A stretch of 64,000 bases of DNA from Pseudonocardia kujensis (GTDB lineage: Bacteria > Actinomycetota > Actinomycetes > Mycobacteriales > Pseudonocardiaceae): positions 1 through 64,000 of the forward strand of contig NZ_JAJSOK010000031.1 of the NCBI RefSeq assembly GCF_021283305.1. The letters are read 5' to 3'. Below, in pieces: positions 1 through 11,981 of the stretch. The notes under the pieces were generated by a model. It did not search any database, was not told where the DNA came from, and worked only from the letters and a program-made list of their open reading frames with translations. Both the position numbers and the translations under genes were made by a program. The first letter of the stretch is position 1. Every line of letters begins with the position of its first letter.

Positions 1-52
1 GGGGGTCGAGCGGGGGGTCGAGCGGGGGGTCGTGCGGGGGGTCGAGCGGGGG
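1..52. repeat. 12-bp tandem repeat in coding sequence
   Basis: Four head-to-tail copies of the 12-mer TCGAGCGGGGGG (third copy TCGTGC). Read on the minus strand in the frame of the flanking gene they encode repeated Leu/His-Asp-Pro-Pro. Length is a multiple of 3, so copy number can vary without frameshift. Confidence 0.85.
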
Positions 53-700
53 AACGCCGGCGCGGGCCAGCTCGCGGGGCCCGGAGCCGTCGCCGGGGTC
101 GACCTCCACGACGACGGCCGCAGCGTCGAGCAGGTCGCGCAGCCGCGCCGCCAGCTCCCGGGTGAGCTCGACGGCGTCGAGCCGGCGCGCCAGGGACGCC
201 GGCACGTGCAGCAGCCAGCGGGCCTGCTCGGCCGCGGACCAGGTGCGCTCGTGGTCGGGTGCCGGGGCCGGCGCGGGCTCGGCGCCGGGTCCGGCTCGCC
301 GGGCGAGGGCGAACCACACCGTGTGCCGCCCGTCGGTGTCGTGCCGGGTGCCCCAGGTCGTGGCCAGCCGCGCGACCAGGGACAGGCCGCGACCGTGGGT
401 GGCGGCTCGCCCGTAGCGCTGCCGCGGCTCGGCGAGGTGCAGCTCCAGTGCTCCCGGGCCGCGGTCGGTCACGGCCACGGTGACCTCGTCGTCGCCGACC
501 TCCACCGCCAGGTCGAACGCGGTGCCGGCGTGCAGCACGGCGTTCTCGCACAGCTCGCTGGCCAGCAGGACGACGTCGTCGACGAGGTCCGGCACGTCGG
601 AGCCGTCCCCGGCCGGGCCACCGTTCGCCACCTCGGTCAGCGCGTCGCGGATCATCCGACGGGCGCGTCTGATCGACCGGACGTCGGGTGGGAAGCGCAT
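1..700 (-). CDS. ATP-binding (GHKL/RsbW-like) regulatory protein, C-terminus cut by window edge
   Basis: Reading leftward, the N-terminal ~120 residues carry a GHKL ATPase fold of the anti-sigma kinase type: N-box ELCENAVLHAG, then VTDRGPG and THGRGLSLVARLA. The following ~80 residues, containing a WLLHVPASLARRLDAVELTR stretch, resemble a GAF-type sensor start, but I do not identify the domain firmly. The end seen here is an (L/H)DPP repeat. The chosen start is ATG at 700; an in-frame GTG at 724 is possible. Such proteins act in cytoplasmic partner-switching with STAS antagonists, one of which lies at 32.6 kb. An ATPase domain at the N-terminus ahead of further domains is the reverse of the usual order in SpoIIE-type fusions. 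The gene is divergent from the hybrid kinase. Confidence 0.7.
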   Translation of the reverse strand, partial: MRFPPDVRSIRRARRMIRDALTEVANGGPAGDGSDVPDLVDDVVLLASELCENAVLHAGTAFDLAVEVGDDEVTVAVTDRGPGALELHLAEPRQRYGRAATHGRGLSLVARLATTWGTRHDTDGRHTVWFALARRAGPGAEPAPAPAPDHERTWSAAEQARWLLHVPASLARRLDAVELTRELAARLRDLLDAAAVVVEVDPGDGSGPRELARAGVPPLDPPHDPPLDPPLDP

Positions 701-820
701 TCGCCGCTCGAGCTGAACGGGCACGCGTGCAGTCTGCTGCAGACGGTCCGGTTGTGGGAACCGGCCTCCCGGCCGGGCGCCTGGGCTACGCTGCGGCCCC
801 GTCGGCAGGGGGAGGCGGTC

Positions 821-5007
<4,187 letters not shown>

Positions 5008-5011
<4 letters not shown>

Positions 5012-5559
5012 GCGCACCGGTCCGGGTCCTCGCGGTCGACGACCGGCGGGAGAACCTGCTCGCGCTCCAGGCGATCCTGGAAGGACTCCCGGTCGAGATC
5101 GTGGCGGTCACCTGCGGTGAGGATGCGCTCAAGCAGCTGCTCGTCAAGGACTTCGCGGTGATACTCCTCGACGCCCACATGCCCGGGATGGACGGCTTCG
5201 AGACCGCCAAGCACGTCAAGCAGCGGGAGCGGACCCGGCACATCCCGATCCTGTTCCTCACCGCTGCGGACTACGACGCCCACCTCGCCTTCCGCGGCTA
5301 CCAGGCAGGCGCGGTGGACTACCTCACCAAACCCTTCGACCCGTGGGTCCTGCGGTCGAAGGTGGCCGTGTTCGTCGATCTGTACCTGCTGCACGCCGAG
5401 CTCGCCGAACGCGCCGCCGAGCGGGACGCGCTGCGCAAGGGCGTGGACGAGGCACTGGAGCTGCTCGACGGCGCCGGGCCTGCCGACCCCGCCGCGTCCG
5501 CGCTCGTGGAACGCCTGCGGGGTGCCCTCGGCGCGCTGCGCGACGAGCAGCCCTGGTAG
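5008..5559 (+). CDS. Response regulator receiver protein with C-terminal coiled coil
   Basis: 183 residues. The first ~125 form a CheY-like receiver: acidic pair in VDDRRENLLAL, phospho-acceptor Asp55 in VILLDAHMPGMDG, conserved Thr in FLTA and Lys in YLTKPFDP. The remaining ~60 residues form an Ala/Glu/Leu-rich helix with no DNA-binding or enzymatic domain. It is therefore a stand-alone or docking receiver, probably phosphorylated by the hybrid kinase just upstream. Translation is coupled through ATGA overlap, and GGCGAGCCGG precedes the ATG. Confidence 0.92.
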
Positions 5560-5701
5560 CGCGGCCTGTCCGCAGCGGCTGACGAGGGACGCCGACATCC
5601 CCCCGCGCCGCGCTCCTGCTCTCCGACGGCACCTCGGCGGCCGGCCTGACCTCGGCGACCACCTCCGGGACCTCCATCCCCCACCACCGCAAGGAGGCAC
5701 C

Positions 5702-6589
5702 ATGCCCAAGAAGATCTTCGTGTCCGTCGGCATCGACGTCGACGCCGTCGGCGGCTGGCTCGGCTCCTACGGCGGTGAGGACTCCCCGGGGGACATCTCC
5801 CGCGGCCTCTTCGCGGGCGAGGTCGGCGTGCCCCGCCTGCTCCAGCTCGCCCGACGGCGCGACATGCCGGTGACCTGGTTCTGGCCCGGCCACTCCGTGG
5901 AGACGTTCCCCGAGCAGTTCGACGAGGTCGTCGCCGCCGGACACGAGATCGGGGTGCACGGCTACAGCCACGAGAACCCGATTGCGATGACCCGCGAGCA
6001 GGAGACCGAGATCCTCGACTACTGCACCGACCTCATCGAGCGACGCTCCGGCAGGCGGCCGGTCGGCTACGTCGCGCCGTGGTGGGAGTTCTCCGCGGTC
6101 ACCAACGAGATCCTGCTCGAGCGCGGGTTCCTCTACGACCACTCGCTGATGCACGACGACCACACCCCGTACTACGTGCGCGTCGGCGACACGTGGACGA
6201 AGATCGACTACGAGGCGGACTCCGCCGCCGAGTGGATGAAGCCGCTGATCCGAGGCCGGGCGACCGACCTCATCGAGATCCCGGCGTCGTGGTACCTCGA
6301 CGACCTGCCGCCGATGATGTTCGTCAAGTCCAGCCCCAACAGCCACGGCTTCGTCAGCCCTCGGGACATCGAGCAGCTGTGGAAGGACCAGTTCGACTGG
6401 GTCCATCGGGAGATGGACTACGCCGTCTTCCCCCTCACCATCCACCCCGACGTCTCCGGACGCCCGCAGAACCTGCTCATGCTCGAGCGGCTCTTCGACC
6501 ACATCCAGGGTCACGACGGCGTCGAGTTCGCCTTCATGGAGGACCTCGCCCGCGACTTCGCGGAACGCCGTCCCCGCGAGTCCGCCTGA
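5702..6589 (+). CDS. Polysaccharide-deacetylase-fold hydrolase (PgdA/cyclic imidase-like)
   Basis: 295 residues with the NodB/polysaccharide deacetylase fold. The metal site is Asp12/Asp14 in SVGIDVDAV and the H-x3-H pair His86 and His90 in GVHGYSHENP. The catalytic-barrel segment VGYVAPWWEFS and terminal VFPLTIHPDVSGRP also fit. There is no signal peptide or membrane anchor, so it acts in the cytoplasm. The cytoplasmic branch of this family includes the H. pylori PgdA type, cyclic imide hydrolase and PuuE-type allantoinase. A small cyclic amide or imide is therefore a likelier substrate than cell-wall glycan, but this is inference. A strong AAGGAGG (5693-5699) fixes the ATG. It is single, 142 bp after the response regulator. 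Confidence 0.85.
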   Translation: MPKKIFVSVGIDVDAVGGWLGSYGGEDSPGDISRGLFAGEVGVPRLLQLARRRDMPVTWFWPGHSVETFPEQFDEVVAAGHEIGVHGYSHENPIAMTREQETEILDYCTDLIERRSGRRPVGYVAPWWEFSAVTNEILLERGFLYDHSLMHDDHTPYYVRVGDTWTKIDYEADSAAEWMKPLIRGRATDLIEIPASWYLDDLPPMMFVKSSPNSHGFVSPRDIEQLWKDQFDWVHREMDYAVFPLTIHPDVSGRPQNLLMLERLFDHIQGHDGVEFAFMEDLARDFAERRPRESA

Positions 6590-6818
6590 TCCCGCTCCTG
6601 CGAAGGAAAGGACGGTCGAGGAGCAACCGGGTGCGCCGGAGGTGCCGGCGGCCGCGCGGTGTCACCGAGCACGGCCCACCTCAACCTGCACGGCACGAAG
6701 TCCGCCGTGCTCTTGGTGTGCGGGGACCGGTGGGTGATGGCATCGGCCGAGGTCGACAGCTCGGCCCTGCCCGGTCAGGACCGGTGCAGCACGCCTCCTT
6801 CGCTCTACGATCCCCGGC

Positions 6819-7175
6819 ATGGCCGACAACGAAGACGACCTGGGCCGGACCCCTGGCCTGCCCCTCACCGACGAGCAGCGCGCGGAGCTGGTCGCCCGAC
6901 AGGCGCGCCTCAACACGGCGCTGGCCGAGGTCGAGGCGGCGCAGCACGAGCGCGACGCCTGTTTCGCCGCGCTGAACGACGCGGGCGTCGACCCGAACGA
7001 GATGGCGAAGGCGCTCGGGGTGCACCGGCTGACCGTCACGCACGCGCTCACCGACCATCGCAAGGCCGAGGCGGCGCAGCGGCTCGCTGCGGACGCACCC
7101 CGCGCTGCGGCGCAGGCGGCCCTCGACCGGGCGCAGGAGCACGTCGACCAGGCCTGGCAGGGTCGGCCCGAGTAG
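6819..7175 (+). CDS. Small helix-turn-helix protein, function unknown
   Basis: 118 residues, acidic and Ala-rich, mostly predicted helix. A helix-turn-helix-like segment lies at about residues 50-72 (VDPNEMAKALGVHRLTVTHAL), followed by a long helix ending GRPE. I do not recognise the family. No Shine-Dalgarno is visible. A TACGAT hexamer at 6806-6811 stands 7 bases before the ATG, so the mRNA may be leaderless. The 229 bases upstream hold no convincing gene. Confidence 0.65.
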   Translation: MADNEDDLGRTPGLPLTDEQRAELVARQARLNTALAEVEAAQHERDACFAALNDAGVDPNEMAKALGVHRLTVTHALTDHRKAEAAQRLAADAPRAAAQAALDRAQEHVDQAWQGRPE

Positions 7176-7187
7176 ACCGCCGCCCGG

Positions 7188-8018
7188 CTAGAGCACGGGT
7201 TGCGAGAGCTCGGCCGCGGCGCGACGGAGCGCGTGCACCCGGGGATCGTCGAGGTCCCGCGGCATGCGGTGCAGCGTGCCGATGAGGGACAGCGTGGCGG
7301 TGATCGCGTTGTTCACGCCGTACACGGGGACGGCGATGCAGCGCAGTCCGTCGGCGGAGGCGTCGCTGAACGCCAGTCCGGCTCTCCGGATCTCGGACCT
7401 GCGGGCCAGCAGCGCGGCGCGCTCCCTGTCCGTCACGGCCGCCAGCGCCCGGTCGAGGGCCCGCTGGTCCTCGAGGTGGGCGAGGAAGACCTGGCCCTGG
7501 GCGCTGGCGATCGGCAGCGTCGACCCCACGGGGACGGAGATCCGGATGAAGCGGCTCTGCTCGTCGTGGACGCGGGCGACCAGCGGCCCGCTGCCGCCCC
7601 AGACCGACAGGGTCGAGGTCTCGTGCGCCGTCTCGGACAACGCCTGCATCACCGGGCCTGCCCGGTCCAGCAGCGGAAGGCGATCGAGGGCGAGCAGGCC
7701 GACCCGCGAGAGCGTCGGCCCGAGCGAGTAGCCCTGCCCGGTGGTGTGCGAGAGCAACCCGTGTTTGACCATCGCCGTCAGGTAGCGGTAGGTGGTGGAG
7801 CGGTTGAGCCCCAGCTCGCTGGTCGCGGTGGCCAGGTCGATCCGCGAGCGCTCGTGGTCGAACAGCTGGAGCACGCGGGTGAAGCGGGAGATGACCTGCA
7901 GGTCACGGCTGTCGCGGGGACTGCTCTGCCCGGGCTGCTCCTCGGCGGCCGTCGCCTCCGGCGACTCGGCGTTCGCAACCGTCGCGACGCTTCCCGCTCC
8001 GTGTGCCATCTCGTCCAC
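7188..8018 (-). CDS. IclR-family transcriptional regulator
   Basis: 276 residues. After a low-complexity N-terminal ~38 residues comes a winged HTH (VISRFTRVLQLFDHERS ... ELGLNRSTTYRYLTAMVKHG). The IclR effector domain follows (PVGSTLPIASAQGQVFLA, and AGLAFSDASADGLRCIAVPV near the C-terminus). IclR proteins bind a small carboxylate or aromatic metabolite. No adjacent catabolic operon is obvious: it lies 243 bases downstream of the rifamycin phosphotransferase on the same strand. An internal ATG four codons in (MAHGAG) is an alternative start. Confidence 0.88.
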   Translation of the reverse strand: MDEMAHGAGSVATVANAESPEATAAEEQPGQSSPRDSRDLQVISRFTRVLQLFDHERSRIDLATATSELGLNRSTTYRYLTAMVKHGLLSHTTGQGYSLGPTLSRVGLLALDRLPLLDRAGPVMQALSETAHETSTLSVWGGSGPLVARVHDEQSRFIRISVPVGSTLPIASAQGQVFLAHLEDQRALDRALAAVTDRERAALLARRSEIRRAGLAFSDASADGLRCIAVPVYGVNNAITATLSLIGTLHRMPRDLDDPRVHALRRAAAELSQPVL

Positions 8019-8261
8019 GTTGCCGTCCCCAAGGCTTCGTCCAGGTCGGCTGCGCCGGTCGCGATGCTGACGCGCCGGCGCGAGCCTCGGGCCGCCCTCT
8101 CCGGCCGCGCAGGACCGGGGAGAGGCCGTCCGCCCTACAGCCTAGGCGTCGCCGTCGCCGCCCTGCTCGAGCTGGTGGACGTGCGGCGTTTCGGGCCGGG
8201 GGGCGCATCCTGCGCGAGCCCGCCGGCGGCGCCCGCGCCCGGCGGCCCCGGGCCGCGCACC

Positions 8262-10880
8262 TCAGCTCAGGATCTCGACGTACCCGCTGGTCCCGTTCAC
8301 CCGGATCCGCTGACCGTCCCGGATCAGCCGGGTGGCCCGCTCGACCCCCACCACGGCGGGGAGGCCGTACTCCCGGGCGACCACCGCGCCGTGGGTCATC
8401 TGGCCGCCCACCTCCGTCACCAGCGCCTTGATCGTGACGAACACGGGTGACCAGCTGGGGTCGGTGTAGGCGGTGACCAGGATGTCGTCGGTGTCGAGGT
8501 CGGCCTGCGCCATGTCCAGGACCACGCGGGCGCGCCCCTCGACGGTTCCGGCGGACACCGCGAGCCCGGCCAGCGCCCCGGGCGGGAGGTCGTCGCGCCG
8601 GTAGGCCCCGGAGAGCGCCTCGCCGTCCGACGTGATCACCCGCGGCGGCGTGAGCGCCTGGTACCCGCGGTACTCGGCCTTGCGCCGCATGATGAGCTCC
8701 CCGTCGGCACATCCGGTCCGGACGGCCTCCTCGAGCTCCTCGAACCGCAGGAAGAAGACGTCCTCCCGGTCGGCCACGACGCCGTCGCGCACCAGGCGGT
8801 CGGCCTCGCGCAACAGTGCCTGCTTGTAGCGCAGGTAGCGGCTGACCATGCCGAACTTGGGGTACTCGCGGTACCCGATGAAGGTCCGCAGGCGGTCGAT
8901 CATCGTCTTCGTCTCGGTCGCCCGCCGCTCCCCGTCGGGCAGGGCCCGCAGCCGGGCGAGCAGGTCCTGCTCCTTGTCCCACGCCTCCTGCCGCCCCTGC
9001 TCGAAGCGCCGGCGGCTCGCTCCGGGCTCGGCGTGCTCGACGTGACCGAGCAGCACGGGGACCAGGACGCTGGGCTGCTCGCTCCACCGGGGCCTCGTGA
9101 TGTCGATCTCGCCGGCGCACCGCATGCCGTAGGTGTCGAGGTAGCCGCGGATCGCGTCCCGCGCCTCGCGCCCGCCCGCGACCCGGGGCAGGTCGTCGAG
9201 GAAGTGGTCGTCGGAGACCCCCCGCAGGAACTCCACCACCTCCGGGTGCGAGCGGACGACGTCGGCGACGTCGAGCAGTGCCAGCCCCATCTCCGAGGTG
9301 ATGCTGTTCGGGACGGACTGGGTGAGCGTGTCGGCCGCGCCCTCCTCCCCCAGCCACTCGCGCAGGTGCTCCTCGAGCCACCACGCCGCGTTCATCGCCG
9401 TCATGAACACCCGGTGGCTGACCGGGTCGAACAGCAGCCGCCGCAGCTCCTGGAGGTCCTCGCGGACGAAGTCGAGCAGGTCCGGACCCTGACGGGTCCG
9501 GATCTCGCGGTCGAGGACGGCCAACGACGCCCGGGTCCGTGCGATCAGCTCCTCGACGACGGCCGGGTCGGGGTCGACCGGTTCCGTCGGGGGGACGGCC
9601 CGCATCCCGGCGTCCGCGGTCGGCTCCCCGACGAGGTCGCCGCGGTCCACGACGGTCCGCAGCGCGTCCGCCATGAGCGGGTCGGACCGGCCCATGGCCT
9701 CCAGCAGGTTCTGCCGACCGGCCGCCGAGGCCAGCATCGGGGTGGCGTCGACGAACAGCCGCCCGCCGGCCTCGGCCATCGGCCGCGGGGTCGTCATCTG
9801 CCAGAACGAGAGCCCGAGCGGCTTCAGCGGGTCGGTCATCATCTGCTGGTGGCCCACGGAGAGGTAGACGTGGGCGCCGCCGTCGGCGGTCGGCGGGACG
9901 GGGAACAGGGTGGTGATCGGGCGGCTCTGCACGATCCGGACGTCGTCTCCGGCCAGGCACCACTCGATGTCCTGCGGGCAGCCGAAGTGCGCCTCGATGC
10001 GGCGCCCCAGCTCCGCGAGGCGCAGCACCTGCTCGTCGGTCAGCGCCGGCTCGTGTCGGGCCTGCGGTGCCACCTCCCGAGGCCGGGTCCCGCCACCCGC
10101 CGAGGCCCGCACCGCCCACTGCTTCGAGGCGATCGCCCGGTCGACGACGGCGCCGTCGCGCACCGTGAAGCGGTCGGCGTTCACCTGGCCGGAGACCAGC
10201 GCCTCGCCGAGCCCGAGGACTGCCTCGACGCTGGTCACCCGCCGGTTCGACGTCACGGGGTCGGCCGTGAACAGCACACCCGACGCGTCCGGGACGACCA
10301 TCTCCTGCACGACGACCGCCATGCGGACCTGCCGGTGCTCGACGCCGCCGCGCAGGCGGTAGACCACGGCCCGCTCGGTGAACAGCGAGGCCCAGCACCG
10401 CCGGACGTGGTCGAGGACGGCCGCGGCGCCCACCACGTTCAGGTACGTGTCCTGCTGGCCCGCGAACGAGGCCGTGGGAAGGTCCTCGGCCGTCGCGCTG
10501 GACCGGACGGCGTAGGCGGTCCCGTCGCGGAGCGGGCCGGTGACGGCTGTCGCGAGGTCGTCGGGAACGGGAAGGGTCGCGACGACCTCGCGGATCTCGG
10601 CGCTCGACGCGGCGATCGCGTCCCGGTCGTCCGGGTCCAGGCGCGACAACCGATCGAGCCGCTCCTCGAACGCCGGCGCCCCCGCCGTCACCCGCCGGAA
10701 GGCCTCCGTCGTCACGCAGAAGCCGGGCGGCACGTCGACGCCCTCGATCCGCGAGAGCTCACCCAGGTGCGCGCCCTTCCCGCCGACCAGCCCGATCCGG
10801 CCACGGTCGATCTGCTCGAACTCCAGCACGGGACGACCGAGCGCGACCGATGTCGCCGCGCCACTGCCGCTACCCACCAC
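8262..10880 (-). CDS. rph: Rifamycin phosphotransferase (rifamycin-inactivating)
   Basis: 872 residues, the length of the Rph family. The three-part architecture is an N-terminal ATP-binding lobe (LVGGKGAHLGELSRIEGV, AVRSSATAEDLPTASFAGQ), a rifamycin-binding middle domain (VGHQQMMTDPLKPLGLSFWQ, YGMRCAGEIDI), and a C-terminal swivelling His domain with catalytic His830 in GGQMTHGAVVARE. Long segments match what I recall of Listeria Rph. The enzyme uses ATP to phosphorylate rifamycin at the ansa-bridge hydroxyl, giving AMP and phosphate. The start is GTG-GTG at 10880 after GGGGGGAAG. A rifamycin-associated element lies ~85 bases upstream, implying drug-inducible expression. The symbol is shared with RNase PH, which this is not. 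Confidence 0.95.
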   Translation of the reverse strand: MVGSGSGAATSVALGRPVLEFEQIDRGRIGLVGGKGAHLGELSRIEGVDVPPGFCVTTEAFRRVTAGAPAFEERLDRLSRLDPDDRDAIAASSAEIREVVATLPVPDDLATAVTGPLRDGTAYAVRSSATAEDLPTASFAGQQDTYLNVVGAAAVLDHVRRCWASLFTERAVVYRLRGGVEHRQVRMAVVVQEMVVPDASGVLFTADPVTSNRRVTSVEAVLGLGEALVSGQVNADRFTVRDGAVVDRAIASKQWAVRASAGGGTRPREVAPQARHEPALTDEQVLRLAELGRRIEAHFGCPQDIEWCLAGDDVRIVQSRPITTLFPVPPTADGGAHVYLSVGHQQMMTDPLKPLGLSFWQMTTPRPMAEAGGRLFVDATPMLASAAGRQNLLEAMGRSDPLMADALRTVVDRGDLVGEPTADAGMRAVPPTEPVDPDPAVVEELIARTRASLAVLDREIRTRQGPDLLDFVREDLQELRRLLFDPVSHRVFMTAMNAAWWLEEHLREWLGEEGAADTLTQSVPNSITSEMGLALLDVADVVRSHPEVVEFLRGVSDDHFLDDLPRVAGGREARDAIRGYLDTYGMRCAGEIDITRPRWSEQPSVLVPVLLGHVEHAEPGASRRRFEQGRQEAWDKEQDLLARLRALPDGERRATETKTMIDRLRTFIGYREYPKFGMVSRYLRYKQALLREADRLVRDGVVADREDVFFLRFEELEEAVRTGCADGELIMRRKAEYRGYQALTPPRVITSDGEALSGAYRRDDLPPGALAGLAVSAGTVEGRARVVLDMAQADLDTDDILVTAYTDPSWSPVFVTIKALVTEVGGQMTHGAVVAREYGLPAVVGVERATRLIRDGQRIRVNGTSGYVEILS

Positions 10881-11329
10881 AGCTTCCCCCCACCTTCGTC
10901 GACTGCAGCCACCGTCCGCGCAGGGCGGATCACGGTGACGGCCGCAGAGTCTGCGGCACCCACCGGGTCTTGTGGCAAGCCCCCCGGGGCGCTATACGTT
11001 GAAGTGGGACAGAGATCGATTCGCCCGCGCGACCCGACGGTCCTCCGCCACGACGCGCGCTCGACGTCTCCCGGCTGCCGTGTCTCCTCCGTCGTCCTGC
11101 CGACTCTCTCGGGACGCGCCGGTTGCCCTCCTTCCGAATGGGCAGCAAAGACGCAGGTAATGACAGAAAGAACCGCCTGGACCAACTCTGGGAAGCGTCT
11201 TCTCGACCGATCCCCGAATCTGCGACATCGGTTTTTTCCGCGAGATCACGAATGCGGCAGAAGCGTTCTGGCCCGGCGACGCGTCCAGGGGCCTCGACCC
11301 GCGGCGCGCGGGCCCGTGCGTCGGCCGGG
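10881..11329. other. Gene-free leader region of rph
   Basis: 449 bases without a supported gene. It holds the RAE, a TATAGC hexamer and a GTCCCACTT box (11002-11010, minus strand). The stretch 11140-11270 is less GC-rich than the surroundings and has no clean reading frame. Nothing else was recognised. Confidence 0.6.
10965..10983 (-). promoter_or_regulatory. Rifamycin-associated element (RAE)
   Basis: The 19-mer GGGTCTTGTGGCAAGCCCC matches the known palindromic RAE consensus GGGGCTTGCGGCAAGCCCC at 17 of 19 positions. It lies in the leader of rph, the kind of gene this element controls in actinomycetes. A TATAGC hexamer lies just 5' of it on the minus strand (about 10993-10998), so the RAE sits near the inferred transcription start. 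Confidence 0.85.
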
Positions 11330-11623
11330 CTATGCGGGCTTGCGCGGCTGCACCCGGACCCAGCTCCCACCGGCGTCGACGAAGTCCGCGGTGTCGTCGT
11401 CGAGCCAGATCCCGCCCGTGGCGAGGTAGCGGAAGCGGTGGGCGCCGGGCGGGAGCACGACCGACACACTGCGGGTGCCGTTGCGGCGGCGGACCAGCTC
11501 GTGCCGCCCCGGCTCCCAGGCGTTGAAATCGCCCACCACGCTCACCTGTCCGCCGGGTTCGTGCGCGGGCAGGCTGAACGTCACACGATTCTTGCCTCCG
11601 AACAGCGGAGAACGCCTCAGCAT
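11330..11623 (-). CDS. Small isoamylase-N/CBM48-like glycogen-recognition protein
   Basis: 97 residues forming one early-set immunoglobulin-like domain of the CBM48 type: VTFSLPAHEPGGQVSVVGDF, then NAWEPGRHELVRR, VVLPPGAHRFRYL and GIWLDDDTADFVDAGGSWVRV. Such modules bind alpha-glucan in branching enzymes and AMPK-beta, but here no catalytic domain is attached. GGGAGG four bases before the ATG supports the start. It reads toward rph, and its role there is unknown. Confidence 0.82.
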   Translation of the reverse strand: MLRRSPLFGGKNRVTFSLPAHEPGGQVSVVGDFNAWEPGRHELVRRRNGTRSVSVVLPPGAHRFRYLATGGIWLDDDTADFVDAGGSWVRVQPRKPA

Positions 11624-11981
11624 TCGACCTCCCGAGCAGGAAAACTCCGAGGGAGAACCCTAAAGTGGGACCGCCTCCGGCGGGGCGAGCGACACACGCC
11701 CCGCTGGTGAACATCACGCGTCCGGCGGCATCGGCCGCTCGGCAACGGGCGTGGCACCCGCGCGTTCCACAACCTCGTCCGCGAGCAACCCGGTCGGAGG
11801 GTCGAGGGCCGAGGCAGCACCCGCACCACACCACCACACCCTCCCGGTGGGCGGCGCGCAGGGCGCCGTCGATCCCCAGCCGGTAGCCGGCGCCGACGTG
11901 CACCGCCGGGCGAGGAACACCCTGGACGACCACCGCTCGTCCTGAGCGGAGGCGGTCGGTCGCGAGCGACGTCCCTGCCGC
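11624..11981. other. Intergenic stretch between CBM48-like gene and P450
   Basis: 358 bases with the possible frameshifted remnant (11714-11933) and, nearer the CBM48-like gene, a minus-strand GTCCCACTT box at 11663-11671. No other gene seen. Confidence 0.5.
11714..11933 (-). pseudogene. Possible frameshifted remnant downstream of the P450
   Basis: From GTG at 11933 one frame gives VVQGVPRPAVHVGAGYRLG and on to AAHREGVVVW with strongly G/C-biased third positions. The bias then moves to the neighbouring frame near 11845, which continues as ALDPPTGLLADEVVERAGA and stops at 11714. Joined, they would make a ~72-residue protein, with AGGACGAG before the GTG. I do not recognise the family. A sequencing error could equally explain the shift. 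Confidence 0.3.

Noticed and set aside
8262..10880. Phosphoenolpyruvate synthase
   Set aside because: The general fold is shared, but the middle-domain motifs and length match rifamycin phosphotransferase, and a RAE lies upstream.
9033..11429. 798-codon plus-strand frame opposite rph
   Set aside because: The minus strand matches Rph end to end; the plus frame is low-complexity shadow.
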